Shown: positions 1 to 10,596 of the stretch, piece after piece
Numbering within the stretch: position 1 is the first letter of the stretch
Layout: every line of letters starts with the position of its first letter
The notes under the pieces: model-generated
Seen by the model: the letters and a program-made list of their open reading frames with translations, nothing else
What the model was told of the DNA's origin: nothing
Database searches by the model: none
Assembly (NCBI RefSeq): GCF_013426735.1
Contig: NZ_AP023272.1
Location: 912,501 to 976,500, forward strand
From: Agrobacterium vitis
Lineage (GTDB): Bacteria; Pseudomonadota; Alphaproteobacteria; Rhizobiales; Rhizobiaceae
Direction of reading: 5' to 3'
DNA: 64,000 bases
Position numbers and translations under genes: made by a program

Positions 1-1865
<1,865 letters not shown>

Positions 1866-2181
1866 ATTGACCATGCTCATCAAAGCCTTCGGCTTTGATG
1901 ATGCCATCTGTTTTGTCCTGACGCTGTCGGCTCTTTGAGCCTTCGCTGCGGACGGCCAGCACCATCAGGTGCGACGGCCCTTGGCCTTGCGGACTTTGTC
2001 CGATGAGTGCCACGAAAACGAAAAAAGACGTGTTCATAAAAAATCCAGCTTCTCAAATATGCAAAGCATCAATACGGTTCCGTATGGTCCTTTGGCACCC
2101 TTCAACACGTCAGTGTTGAAGAAAGGTTTGCCAAAGAAAAGGGAACAATGTTGATGCGAAGCATCAACATTGCCCTTAGCT
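1866..2181 (+). other. 23S-5S internal transcribed spacer with three hairpins
   Basis: This 316-base spacer has no plausible gene. It holds three clear stem-loops. The first is 1878-1900, with a 10-bp stem CATCAAAGCC closed over TTC, which can also be read as a C(UUCG)G tetraloop. The second is 2101-2120, an 8-bp stem TTCAACAC with loop GTCA. The third is 2146-2172, a 12-bp stem CAATGTTGATGC with loop GAA, ending ten bases before 5S. Stems in rRNA spacers commonly serve RNase III and other processing; that role is inferred here. Confidence 0.7.
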
Positions 2182-2299
2182 GACCTGGTGGTCATGGCGG
2201 GGCGGCCGCACCCGTTCCCATTCCGAACACGGCCGTGAAACGCCCCTGCGCCAATGGTACTTCGTCTTAAGACGCGGGAGAGTAGGTCGCTGCCAGGTC
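2182..2299 (+). rRNA. rrf: 5S ribosomal RNA
   Basis: A 118-base segment begins GACCTGGTGG and ends CTGCCAGGTC, so the two ends pair to form helix I. The conserved loop segment CCCATTCCGAACACGG is at about 2216-2231. It lies where expected, after 23S and before tRNA-fMet. End points may be off by one or two bases. Confidence 0.95.
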
Positions 2300-2370
2300 T
2301 GCTAAGCGCAATGTTCATACTCAAATCAATCATCTTCTCTCAAAAACATCGGCCCAGCCGAAAACATAAA

Positions 2371-2394
2371 GGGTCGCTCAAGCGACCCTTATTC
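2371..2394 (+). terminator. Hairpin after 5S rRNA, terminator-like
   Basis: An 8-bp perfect stem GGGTCGCT / AGCGACCC (2371-2378 and 2381-2388) with a two-base loop is followed by TTATT. It could end part of the rRNA transcripts. Because tRNA-fMet lies only 30 bases on in the same direction, it may instead be a processing stem or a leaky terminator. Confidence 0.55.
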
Positions 2395-2417
2395 CGTTAA
2401 CGAATAACAATATATAA

Positions 2418-2496
<79 letters not shown>

Positions 2497-2506
2497 AGTT
2501 ACACAA

Positions 2507-2538
2507 AATCCCGTAGCCTTAAATGCTGCGGGATTTTT
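2507..2538 (+). terminator. Intrinsic terminator after tRNA-fMet
   Basis: An inverted repeat ATCCCGTAGC / GCTGCGGGAT, with one internal mismatch and a loop of about 7 bases, is followed by TTTTTG. It is placed directly after the tRNA and is the likely end of the rrn transcription unit. Confidence 0.8.
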
Positions 2539-2577
2539 GCGTTTGGGGAATGAGATCCCCGGGCTTTCAGCTCTGTT

Positions 2578-2607
2578 TGGACTTGCCCGGAAGAAGTGGA
2601 GAGCGAA
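2578..2607 (+). repeat. IS3 element left terminal inverted repeat
   Basis: This 30-bp repeat pairs with 3818-3847 with about 27 matches. It defines the left border of the insertion sequence. Confidence 0.92.
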
Positions 2608-2617
2608 TCCCTAACCT

Positions 2618-2944
2618 TTGATAGGATTTCGCCCTATGACGAACACGAAGAAGAATTCACCCGGCCGCCACGCCAAGTTCACAGATGCTTTCAAAGCTGA
2701 GGCTGTCCGACTTGCGCGCACCAGCGGCAGGCCGTTGCGTGCAATATCCGATGATCTTGGCGTTGGGCTCTCGACGCTTGGGAAATGGGTGAGCGCCCAC
2801 AAGGAAGCCGACCTGCTTTCTGGACCACACGAAGATACTGCCAAGGAACTGGCGCGTCTTCGCAAGGAAAATGAAATTCTGCGTCAGGAGCGCGATTTAT
2901 TAAAAAAAGCAGCCGCCTTCTTTGCAAAGGAAACCATGAAATGA
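2618..2944 (+). CDS. IS3-family transposase OrfA
   Basis: The 108-residue product binds the ends of the insertion sequence. Residues about 18-60 form a helix-turn-helix of the transposase-8 (IS3/IS911 OrfA) type, and the tail (about 80-105) is a leucine-zipper-like helix rich in Arg, Lys, Glu and Leu. Its stop overlaps the orfB start (ATGA at 2941-2944). A run of seven A's followed by G at 2902-2909 is a classic slippery site. Slipping back one base there enters the orfB frame, which is open through the junction, so a fused OrfAB transposase can be made, as is known for IS3 elements. No damage is seen. Confidence 0.93.
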   Translation: MIGFRPMTNTKKNSPGRHAKFTDAFKAEAVRLARTSGRPLRAISDDLGVGLSTLGKWVSAHKEADLLSGPHEDTAKELARLRKENEILRQERDLLKKAAAFFAKETMK

Positions 2945-3810
2945 AATTCAAGGTCATTGCGGCAGAGAAGGCCAATGTTCCTGTTCAGCGTGCCTGCACG
3001 CTTCTGGGTGTCAGTGAAAGCGGATATTACGCTTGGGACATACGCAAACCAAGCCTGCGGCAAAGGACGGACATGGTTCTTTTGGCTCATATCCGGGCTC
3101 AGTTCACCACCTCACATGAAACCTATGGAAGCCCACGCATGACGGTGGAACTGAAGGAAGACGGGGTTTGCGTCGGTCGCCACAGGGTTGCTCGCATCAT
3201 GCATGACAATGGTTTGAAGGCATTGCAGAAACGCCGATTCAAGAGAACAACTGACAGCGATCACAAAGGGCCTGTTGCCCCCAATATTCTGGATCAGGAC
3301 TTTGCCGCCACAGGTCCAAATCAGAAGTGGGGTGTTGACATCACCTACGTTTGGACGACGCAAGGCTGGCTCTATCTGGCCATTGTTGTCGATCTCTATT
3401 CTCGACGTATTATCGGCTGGGCCACCAGTGATCGAATGAAGCAGGACCTGGCATTGACGGCATTACGACGGGCCATAGCCATCCGCAGACCGCCGAAGGA
3501 TGTCATTCACCACTCCGACCGTGGTAGTCAATATTGCGCGACCGACTACCAAAAGCTTCTGAAAGCTCACGGGTTCATCCTGTCGATGAGCGGCAAGGGC
3601 AATTGCTATGACAATTCCATGGTGGAAACCGTGTTCAAGACAATCAAGTCAGAACTGGTTTGGCGAACTGTATTCAAAACAAGGACCCAAGCTGAAATCG
3701 CCATTGGACAATACATCGACGCCTTCTATAATCCAAAAAGAAGACATTCCTCCTTGGGCTACAAATGCCCAATTCAGTTCGAGAGCATCCCTCTCAAGCT
3801 GACACCCTGA
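2941..3810 (+). CDS. IS3-family transposase OrfB, DDE integrase core
   Basis: The 289-residue product is the catalytic part of the transposase. The retroviral-integrase-type core begins near WGVDITYVWT. The acidic triad can be read as D133, D193 (in HHSDRGSQY) and E229 (in NSMVETVF), with 35 residues between the last two, the standard D,D(35)E spacing. An N-terminal HTH_21-like region (residues about 40-95) precedes it. The frame is -1 relative to orfA, and expression probably depends on frameshifting at 2902-2909. The gene appears intact, so the element may still be able to move. Confidence 0.94.
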   Translation: MKFKVIAAEKANVPVQRACTLLGVSESGYYAWDIRKPSLRQRTDMVLLAHIRAQFTTSHETYGSPRMTVELKEDGVCVGRHRVARIMHDNGLKALQKRRFKRTTDSDHKGPVAPNILDQDFAATGPNQKWGVDITYVWTTQGWLYLAIVVDLYSRRIIGWATSDRMKQDLALTALRRAIAIRRPPKDVIHHSDRGSQYCATDYQKLLKAHGFILSMSGKGNCYDNSMVETVFKTIKSELVWRTVFKTRTQAEIAIGQYIDAFYNPKRRHSSLGYKCPIQFESIPLKLTP

Positions 3811-3817
3811 AGAAGCC

Positions 3818-3847
3818 TTCGCTCTCCACTTTTTTCGGGCAAGTCCA
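3818..3847 (-). repeat. IS3 element right terminal inverted repeat
   Basis: This is the reverse-complement partner of 2578-2607 and ends ...GGGCAAGTCCA. It lies eight bases after the orfB stop. Confidence 0.92.
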
Positions 3848-3894
3848 GAGGAGGTCTCAGCAATAGTAGGCGCACCCGACCGATCGAGTCGAGG

Positions 3895-4069
3895 CCTAAT
3901 ACGTCGCCTTGCTGATGTTGACTCTTTGGGCTTCCCAAATCGCGGTGAATCTGAATCTCTGGGGCAAACCGGAGGTTTACGATGCGATCAGGGATTTCGT
4001 TGCGTGAAGATTTTGATGGAGACCATCTCCGGCGGCTGGCGCGGCAGACGAAGGACGCGGCCCAGGTAA
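3895..4069 (+). repeat. 175-bp perfect inverted repeat, left arm
   Basis: Base-by-base reading shows that 3895-4069 is identical to the reverse complement of 5102-5276. It covers the left end of the IS630 element, its leader with the GGAGG ribosome site, and the first 29 codons of the transposase. Ordinary IS630 terminal repeats are only tens of bases long, so the arm reflects a second inverted copy rather than a natural terminus. Confidence 0.95.
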
Positions 4070-5085
4070 GACGCTTGTTGGCGCTCGCGTCGATCTATGA
4101 CGGCGGCACGCGGTCAGATGCCGCCCGCCTCGGCAATGTCACGCTCCAGATTATCCGGGACTGGGTCCTGCGCTTTAACGAACGCGGCCCCCAGGGCCTG
4201 ATCAATGGCAAGGCTCCCGGTCAGCAGTCGCGGATGAACGATCAGCAGCGTGCGGCGCTGGCGCAGGCCATCGAGCGTGGTCCGACGCCCTATCTCGACG
4301 GCGTCGTTCGCTGGCGTCTGTGCGATTTGGCGCAATGGCTCTGGGAAGAGTTTCGCGTTTCTGTGAGCGAGCAAACGCTGAGCCGTGAAGTACGAGCCAT
4401 GGGCTATCGCAAGCTGGCTGCCCGGCCCAAACATCACGCGCAGGACCCTCAGGCCATTGACGATTTTAAAAAAGTTTCCCAGCCGCAGTGGCAGAAATTG
4501 TTGCCGGAGCAGCCCAAGGAAAACGAATAGAGATTTGGTTCCAGGACGAGGCCCGGATCGGGCAGAGTGAGGCGGAAAAGCAAATGATCCAGTGAATCAT
4601 TTGCCCGACGAACGAAGATCACGCGCCGTTGGGCCAAGCGCGGAACGCGACCGTCCGCGCCGCATGATCAACGCACGAGATCGGCCTATATCTTCGGTGC
4701 CATCTGCCCGAAGCTCGGCAAGGCCTCCGCGCTGGTCATGCCATGGTGTGACACCTACGCAATGACCCAGCATCTGGCTGAAATCGCCCGTCATGTCGAT
4801 GACGGCGCGCACGCCATCCAGATCATGGATCAGGCTGGCTGGCACATGTCCAACACGCTCGTCGTGCCCGACAACATCACCATCCTGCCGTTGCCGCCGA
4901 AGTCGCCGGAGCTCAATCCCGTCGAAAACCTTTGGCATTTCATGCGCGAAAACTGGCTCTCAAACAGGATCTTCAAATCTTACGACGACATCGTCGCTCA
5001 CTGCTGCGATGCCTGGCGAAAGCTCGAAAGCCAGCCGTGCCGCATCATGTCCATCGGACGCAGAGAGTGGGCAAATGGGTTTTGA
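3982..5085 (+). pseudogene. IS630-family transposase, disrupted
   Basis: The first part (3982-4530) encodes about 182 residues with a helix-turn-helix N-terminus and a winged-helix region typical of IS630 transposases. The catalytic part resumes in the same frame from about 4615 to 5085 and holds PKSPELNPVENLW and the usual tail IMSIGRREWANGF. Between them a TAG stops the first frame at 4528. The -1 frame then encodes the expected EIWFQDEARIGQ, but it ends at a TGA inside an extra segment (about 4566-4612) that contains a small palindrome. The -1 shift might be programmed, as in some IS630 relatives, but the added segment with its stop makes the gene inactive. The start has a good GGAGG site at 3971-3975. 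Confidence 0.88.
4566..4612. repeat. Short palindromic segment inserted in the IS630 transposase
   Basis: The DEARIGQ and KITRRW motifs normally lie only a couple of residues apart. Here about 47 extra bases separate them. They contain a 9-bp inverted repeat GCAAATGAT / ATCATTTGC (4580-4588 and 4596-4604) around a 7-base loop. It resembles the small palindromic repeats found in rhizobial genomes; that identity is inferred. Its edges are approximate. Confidence 0.55.
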
Positions 5086-5101
5086 TCAATGAGACGGCGT
5101 A

Positions 5102-5276
5102 TTACCTGGGCCGCGTCCTTCGTCTGCCGCGCCAGCCGCCGGAGATGGTCTCCATCAAAATCTTCACGCAACGAAATCCCTGATCGCATCGTAAACCTCC
5201 GGTTTGCCCCAGAGATTCAGATTCACCGCGATTTGGGAAGCCCAAAGAGTCAACATCAGCAAGGCGACGTATTAGG
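5102..5276 (-). repeat. 175-bp perfect inverted repeat, right arm
   Basis: This is the reverse complement of 3895-4069 with no mismatch. The two arms are about 1.03 kb apart, so the element could fold or invert by recombination. Confidence 0.95.
5105..5274 (-). mobile_element. Partial IS630 copy, inverted
   Basis: About 170 bases of the left end of the same IS630 element lie on the minus strand. They contain the terminal TAATACG (ending at 5274), the leader, and codons 1-29 of the transposase (start codon complement near 5189). They join the complete copy at TA 5103-5104, which corresponds to an internal TA of the element (4067-4068 in the other copy). The rest of this second copy is not present on the far side of the complete copy. 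Confidence 0.88.
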
Positions 5277-5447
5277 TGTCATTTCATAAGAGACTTCTTC
5301 TATTCACGAATCCTTTATTGTTCTTCACAATAATCGGATTGTTGACTTTTGAGGAGCATGACGAATTCCTCCGGGTCATGCCTAGCGAATGACACTCACC
5401 TTCGATCCAGATTGACAGACTTATTGTAACGCGTTGGATGGCTCACG

Positions 5448-7373
5448 ATGTCCTTATACACACAGTTCAAAAAATCTTCCCGGGCACAGCTAGCAATTAC
5501 CGAGATCGAAAATTTGACTCGCCGTCTAGCCGACGGGGACACAACGCATCGTGCGCAGGCAGACATTGCGACCGGGGAGGCAAGGATGCTGCTGGACGCG
5601 GTCAACAGATTGCTCGACGCGGCTATGCGTCCAGTCTCCGACCTCCGCGATGCCACGGCCCGCATGGCAGTGGACCACGACAAGGGCGATATTGATGCGA
5701 TCCTTCCGGTCGATGCCTTCAAGGGTGATCTTTCCGTCATGGCGAAGGGCATCAACGAAATGGTCGCTGGCCATATATCGGTAAAAAAGAAGGCGATGGC
5801 CTGCGTTCAGGAGTTCAGCGAAGGAAATTTTGAGGCTGCGCTTGAGCGGTTCCCGGGCAAGAAGGCATTCATCAATGACACGGTGGAAACTTTGCGTGGC
5901 AATCTCAAGGGCTTTATCGCCGAGATGAACCGGATGTCCGCCGAGCACGATAAGGGTGATATCGACGTCTTCGTGCCTGTCGAGCGGTTTAAAGGCGACT
6001 TTGCGGTGATGGCAAAGGGCGTCAACGACATGGTCAATGGCCATATCATTGTGAAGAAAAAGGCAATGGCTTGCATCAAAGAATTCGGCGAAGGGAATTT
6101 TAACGCGGCGCTTGAGCAATTTCCAGGAAAGAAGGCGTTCATCAACGAAACGGTTGAAACGCTGAGGAGCAATTTCCGAGACATCGTCACCGAAATACAG
6201 CGTTTAACCGTTGCGTCGACGGAAGGCAATTTGAGCGAGCGAGGTGTCGCCACTCGGTTTGTCGGAGATTTTTCCAAGATGGTTTCAGGGATAAACGGCA
6301 TGTTGGATGCCATCTTGTTGCCGATTGGTGAGGGCAATCGAGTACTTAATCTCGTCAGCATCGGCGATTTGACGGAGCATGTGGAGATTGCCTGTGAAGG
6401 CGACCATCAGAAAATGAAGGATGCAATCAATTCATTGGTCGATAATCTGACGGCCTTTGCAACGGGTGTTGCCAGTGCGGCCGATCAGGTGACGAGCGGC
6501 AGCCAGGCGCTCTCCTCCACCTCCGAGCAGCTCTCGCAGGGCGCGACAGAGCAAGCCTCTGCTGCTGAAGAGGCGTCGGCGTCCATGGAGCAGATGGCCG
6601 CTAATATCAAGCAAACCGCCGATAATGCATCACAGACAGAGAAGATTGCCCGCCAGTCTGCAAAAGATGCCGAGTTATCCGGCGAGGCGGTTGATAAAGC
6701 CGTCAATGCGATGCGAACGATCGCAGAAAAAATTTCCATCGTTCAGGAAATCGCTCGTCAGACAGATCTCCTGGCACTGAACGCCGCGGTTGAAGCCGCC
6801 CGGGCAGGTGAGCATGGCAAAGGCTTTGCTGTTGTTGCGTCCGAAGTCCGCAAGCTTGCTGAACGTTCACAGGCCGCAGCAGGAGAGATCAGCGGTCTGT
6901 CTAGCGAAACCGTCAAGGCAGCGACGTCTGCTGGTGAAATGCTGCACCGGCTCGTTCCTGATATTCGCAAGACCGCCGAACTCGTCACGGAAATTTCGGC
7001 CTCCTGCCGTGAACAGGATTTGGGAGCCTCCCAGATAAACGAGGCCATTCAGCAATTGGACAAGGTCACGCAGCACAATGCCAGTGCTTCGGAGGAAATG
7101 TCGGCCACCTCTGAAGAGCTTGCGTCTCAGGCGGAAGAATTGCAGTCTTCGCTGACTTTCTTCCAGACCAGTGACAATGGCGATTCCCAGGCACGCAAAT
7201 CGCGGGTGTCAATTGCACCAGTTCGAAAGGCAGCGCCATCGGCCCAGCCGGTCCGCAAGCCAATGGCAAACCGATCCGTTGCGGCGCAGCAAGCCCGCGC
7301 GAAGGGCTTTGCTCTCGACCTTTCCATGGGTGGCCCTGACGCAGAAGATGATCGCTTTCATCAACTCACTTAA
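5448..7373 (+). CDS. Soluble methyl-accepting chemotaxis protein with repeated HAMP-like units
   Basis: The 641-residue chemoreceptor would signal through CheW and CheA. No signal peptide or membrane segment is seen, so it should be cytoplasmic. The N-terminal half holds a 90-residue unit repeated in tandem (residues about 72-161 and 162-251), each copy with HDKGDID, FKGD, VMAKG and [10 protein letters not shown] more diverged HAMP-like stretch follows (about 255-345). The C-terminal part is a standard receptor signalling hairpin, with its tip near residues 433-480 ([17 protein letters not shown]). The tail has no clear CheR/CheB pentapeptide. It stands alone and faces sbcC across a double-hairpin terminator. 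The ligand is unknown. Confidence 0.92.
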   Translation: MSLYTQFKKSSRAQLAITEIENLTRRLADGDTTHRAQADIATGEARMLLDAVNRLLDAAMRPVSDLRDATARMAVDHDKGDIDAILPVDAFKGDLSVMAKGINEMVAGHISVKKKAMACVQEFSEGNFEAALERFPGKKAFINDTVETLRGNLKGFIAEMNRMSAEHDKGDIDVFVPVERFKGDFAVMAKGVNDMVNGHIIVKKKAMACIKEFGEGNFNAALEQFPGKKAFINETVETLRSNFRDIVTEIQRLTVASTEGNLSERGVATRFVGDFSKMVSGINGMLDAILLPIGEGNRVLNLVSIGDLTEHVEIACEGDHQKMKDAINSLVDNLTAFATGVASAADQVTSGSQALSSTSEQLSQGATEQASAAEEASASMEQMAANIKQTADNASQTEKIARQSAKDAELSGEAVDKAVNAMRTIAEKISIVQEIARQTDLLALNAAVEAARAGEHGKGFAVVASEVRKLAERSQAAAGEISGLSSETVKAATSAGEMLHRLVPDIRKTAELVTEISASCREQDLGASQINEAIQQLDKVTQHNASASEEMSATSEELASQAEELQSSLTFFQTSDNGDSQARKSRVSIAPVRKAAPSAQPVRKPMANRSVAAQQARAKGFALDLSMGGPDAEDDRFHQLT

Positions 7374-7420
7374 TACCAAGATCGCAGATGCTCCCTCATC
7401 GTCGCCTTGAGCAGCTTATC

Positions 7421-7496
7421 AATGTCTCAAATACATCAAATGTTTGAGACATTTGCAAAAAGAATACGATGAGTCATTTTCAATGACTCATCGTAT
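7421..7496. terminator. Two stacked stem-loops between convergent genes
   Basis: Two perfect inverted repeats follow each other. The first is AATGTCTCAAA / TTTGAGACATT (7421-7431 and 7443-7453). The second is a 15-bp stem ATACGATGAGTCATT / AATGACTCATCGTAT (7464-7478 and 7482-7496) with a three-base loop. They lie between the convergent chemoreceptor and sbcC genes and probably terminate both transcripts. The U-tracts are weak. Confidence 0.7.
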
Positions 7497-7521
7497 AAAG
7501 CGGATGAGACGTGATCAGCTG

Positions 7522-10500
7522 TTACATCATTCCTCGAGCTTCCACATGGCTGCCATCGCTATCCTTCCTGACGTAAAAACCATTCGGGATTGCTTCCTGA
7601 ACAAGCGGAACATGAGATATCAGCCCAACAGTGCGGTTCTGGCTGGCCAGGCTATTTAAAGCCTGCAAGACCAGATCAAGTGTGCCTGAGCCGTTTTCTG
7701 TATCAAGGCTGCCAAAGCCTTCATCGAGGAAAATGGTATCGAGGCGCACCTTGCCGCTGGCGCTTTCGACCACGTCGGCCAGACCCAGGGCAAGTGCCAG
7801 GGCAGCGATGAAGGTTTCGCCACCGGAAAGCGTTGCTGTAGGTCTCGCCTTGCCGGTATGGATATCGAAGGCAAGAATGCCCAGCCCGCGCTTACCCCGT
7901 CCGCCGGATTCGATATCGCGTTCCAGCCTGTAGCGACCATTGGTCATCGGCCCCAGCCGTAGGTTGGCGGCCTGCAAGACCTGTTCGAACATCGCGCCGA
8001 TGGCGAAGGTTTCCAGTTTCAGTTTCTGCCGGTTCTGGGCATCGAACAGACTAGCCAACTCCCGCAGGGGACCGGACGTTGCCTCGGCTTCGTCAAGACG
8101 TTTGGCAATACCAGCAAGCTCCTGCTGCAAGTTTTGCAGGTGATCGAGCCGCGCTGCCGTTGCTGCACGCTTTGTAACAGCTGTATCGAAAGCGGCTTCA
8201 GCCAACGAAAGCGCCTCTTGATGGGCGAGAAGGTCCGGCGGGTGTTTCCCCGCGAGCGCGGTCTCCAATTCCATGAGCTTTTCATTGTCGCGCCGCAATT
8301 GGCGTTGGTGATCCTCTATCGTCGCTTTGTCACGCTCAAGTGTCGTGATGGCAGGTTTCAGTCGGTTCAGATCGTCGCGCGTCAGGCCAGCGTCGCGCAG
8401 GCGATCCTCGAAACCCTGATTTTCCTTTTCGAAGCGGGCTTGTCGTTCGGTCAGGATGTTTTCGGCGGCTTCGCTGTCTTTTTGGGCGCTTAAAGCCGCT
8501 TCACGGGTTGCGGTGGCGTCCTCTTCGCTGCGCTTCAGCGCCGTTTCCCGGCTTGTCATCAAGGCCTTTGACTGTTGAAGATTGCGCTCTAGCGTTGCTC
8601 TATCGCGCAGATGCATCGCGATGCCGGAGAGCATTTCGGCAAGCCGGGCGTCACCATTGCTGGTCTCTGTCGTCAGCGCGGCCAGCCGGTCCCGGTGCTG
8701 GTCCAGGCGGGCTTGCGCATCGGTGATGGCTTTTCCAAGATTTTCGAGCGCGGTTTCGGCAGCGGCGATATCGATGGCCGGTCCAAGCCCGCGAAGGGCA
8801 TGCTCCATATATTCCATGTCCTGGCGCAGGTCCGGGATCTGGCGCTCCGGGCGCTCCAGATCCGCAAGACGGCCCTGGCGTTCATCAACGGTGGCTTGCG
8901 CAGAGGCATGAGCGGTAGCGCTATGCTGCTCTTCCAATCGCGCCTTTTCCAGCGTCTGTTTTGCTTCGCGAAACGCCTTGTCCAATCCGGCCTCGGCACT
9001 GTCCCCCATCGCAGGGGCCGGATGGTCGGTTGCGCCACAAACAGGGCAGGGGAGACCAGGCGCCAGCTTTGCTGCAAGATGGAGAGCCTGCGCGGAGGCA
9101 AGCTGGCGTTCGGCCTGATCGAACAGTGCTGCGGCGCTGATAGCCTGAGCCTGCCGTTCGGCATGGATGTTTGCGCTATGATTTAACTGTTGGCGGGCCT
9201 GTTGCAGATCTTTTTCGGCCCGTTCCACGATCTCGGCTTGCTTCACCTGGGCCTGCAAGGCCGTAAGGTTTACGGTCAGTGATTGCCTGCGCTCATGGGC
9301 AAGGCGGGCCTGTTTCAAGGTCTGTTCCCGGACGTGCCGCTTGCCAGTCAGCTCGGCAAGACCGGCCTCTGCGGTTCGGAATGCGGCCTGTTCCTCCTGC
9401 ACGCGTCGTTTGGCCGCCTCGACCGATGCGGTGAGGCCGGTGGCTTTTTCAAGCACATCCCGATCGCGTTCCAGCTGATCGATTGTCCGGCGCAGCGCCT
9501 CGATTTCGCTTTTGCTTTGTAATTGCTGCTGGTAGGCCGCTTGCGCCTGTTGCGCGGTTGCCTGCGTCGATGTCTGGATCTGCATTGCCAGAGACAGCGC
9601 GGCCTCAGCATCCTTGCAATCGCGCTGTGCCTCGATCACCCTGTCCTCAGTATCGGTCAGCGTCCGGGCGCGTTCGGCGGCTGTAATTTGCATTTGCAGT
9701 GCGGCCATGTCTGTGGCGCGGTCGAGGTTTTTTTGCCGTGCCTGGCGAGCGGTGTCCATGGCCTTGAACAGGCTATCGGCGGCTCTCGCTGCTTGCAACG
9801 CGGCGCGGGCGGCATCTGCCTCAGCCCGGAAATGCACCTCCGCTTGCTGCCGCTCGGTGAGCGAGGATGCCGCCTCGGCAATCCCGTCTACCAGTGCCTG
9901 CATGCTGTCAAACCCGTCAGCACCGAGGCGGCGAAGCCAGACGGCGCGCTCCTCGCGCACCAGCCGTTCGGCGCTTTCGGCATCGTTCTTCAGTTTTGCC
10001 GCCAGCCGGCGATAGAGAGAGACATCGAAGAGGGCGCTCAGAATATCCTGTCGTTCCTGGGTTTTGGCGGAAAGAAAGGCCTCGAACCGGCCCTGCGGCA
10101 GAAGCACGATCTGCTTGAACTGTTCAGGACCGTAACCGAGCAGATCGGTGATTTTTTCGCGTACCAGGCCGATCTTTTTTTCAGCCAGCACCTTGCCCGG
10201 CTGGGTGGCGGTAATTTCACTTTCGCCAAGCCCGGTGGCGTCGAACAGCCAGGCCTCATGGGCGTCCCGGGTTTCGCCACCGCCGCGTTGTTTTGGCCGC
10301 ATCTGTTCGGGGCGACGGCGGATCACGTAGCGGCGGGCGCCGAGATCGAACACGAACTCTACCTCGGTTGCCATTTCGGACGAAGCATGGTCGGAGCGCA
10401 GCGAGATGGTGTCCTGCTCGGCTCTGGCTGCTTCGCCAAACAGGGCAAAAGTCATGGCGCTGAAAATCGTAGATTTTCCTGATCCCGTCTGGCCGTAAAT

Positions 10501-10596
10501 GCCGAACAGGCCAGCGGCGACCGCTTCGCGAAAATCAATGGATTGGCGTCCGGCATAGGGGCCGAAGGCCTGTATCACCAAGCGAACAGGTCTCAT
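7522..10596 (-). CDS. sbcC: Exonuclease subunit SbcC (Rad50-like ATPase)
   Basis: The 1024-residue product is the ATPase arm of the SbcCD nuclease, which cuts DNA hairpins and blocked ends. The N-terminus has the Walker A motif GQTGSGKS at residues 35-42. Long coiled coils rich in Ala, Gln, Glu and Arg run both sides of a zinc hook, CPVC at 517-520. The C-terminal half of the ATPase has LSGGE (923-927) and Walker B/D-loop LDEGFGSLD near 957-965. The start overlaps the sbcD stop by four bases (ATGA), so the two form one operon. Length is close to the E. coli protein. Confidence 0.96.
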   Translation of the reverse strand: MRPVRLVIQAFGPYAGRQSIDFREAVAAGLFGIYGQTGSGKSTIFSAMTFALFGEAARAEQDTISLRSDHASSEMATEVEFVFDLGARRYVIRRRPEQMRPKQRGGGETRDAHEAWLFDATGLGESEITATQPGKVLAEKKIGLVREKITDLLGYGPEQFKQIVLLPQGRFEAFLSAKTQERQDILSALFDVSLYRRLAAKLKNDAESAERLVREERAVWLRRLGADGFDSMQALVDGIAEAASSLTERQQAEVHFRAEADAARAALQAARAADSLFKAMDTARQARQKNLDRATDMAALQMQITAAERARTLTDTEDRVIEAQRDCKDAEAALSLAMQIQTSTQATAQQAQAAYQQQLQSKSEIEALRRTIDQLERDRDVLEKATGLTASVEAAKRRVQEEQAAFRTAEAGLAELTGKRHVREQTLKQARLAHERRQSLTVNLTALQAQVKQAEIVERAEKDLQQARQQLNHSANIHAERQAQAISAAALFDQAERQLASAQALHLAAKLAPGLPCPVCGATDHPAPAMGDSAEAGLDKAFREAKQTLEKARLEEQHSATAHASAQATVDERQGRLADLERPERQIPDLRQDMEYMEHALRGLGPAIDIAAAETALENLGKAITDAQARLDQHRDRLAALTTETSNGDARLAEMLSGIAMHLRDRATLERNLQQSKALMTSRETALKRSEEDATATREAALSAQKDSEAAENILTERQARFEKENQGFEDRLRDAGLTRDDLNRLKPAITTLERDKATIEDHQRQLRRDNEKLMELETALAGKHPPDLLAHQEALSLAEAAFDTAVTKRAATAARLDHLQNLQQELAGIAKRLDEAEATSGPLRELASLFDAQNRQKLKLETFAIGAMFEQVLQAANLRLGPMTNGRYRLERDIESGGRGKRGLGILAFDIHTGKARPTATLSGGETFIAALALALGLADVVESASGKVRLDTIFLDEGFGSLDTENGSGTLDLVLQALNSLASQNRTVGLISHVPLVQEAIPNGFYVRKDSDGSHVEARGMM

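Larger units (their letters stand above)
2578..3847 (+). mobile_element. IS3-family insertion sequence, intact
   Basis: The element is 1270 bp. It is bounded by 30-bp terminal inverted repeats starting TGGACTTGCCCG (2578-2607 and 3818-3847) that differ at about three positions. It carries overlapping orfA and orfB, the two-gene plan of IS3 elements. Length, repeat ends and D,D(35)E transposase all agree. No target-site duplication is visible: the left flank reads CTCTGTT and the right flank GAGGAGG. The flanks were therefore probably rearranged after insertion, possibly with the IS630 element that starts 50 bases downstream. Confidence 0.93.
3897..5104 (+). mobile_element. IS630-family insertion sequence, defective copy
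   Basis: The element is about 1208 bp, bounded by TA and by imperfect terminal repeats. Read inward, the left end is TAATACGTCGCCTTGCTGAT and the right end is TAATACGCCGTCTCATTGAT, about 15 of 20 matching. TA at both borders is what IS630/Tc1 elements leave after duplicating a TA target. The transposase inside is broken. The right border falls exactly on a TA within a partial inverted copy of the same element (see 5105-5274). Confidence 0.85.

Noticed and set aside
1878-2172. CRISPR-like array in the rRNA spacer, suggested by several hairpins and similar words
   Set aside because: The stems differ in sequence and spacing, and there are no regular repeats. No CRISPR array is seen anywhere in the window.
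3982-5085. An intact IS630 transposase produced by programmed -1 frameshifting
   Set aside because: A -1 shift near 4527 restores the DEARIG motif, but the new frame meets TGA within the extra palindromic segment, and the last part lies in yet another frame, so one shift is not enough.
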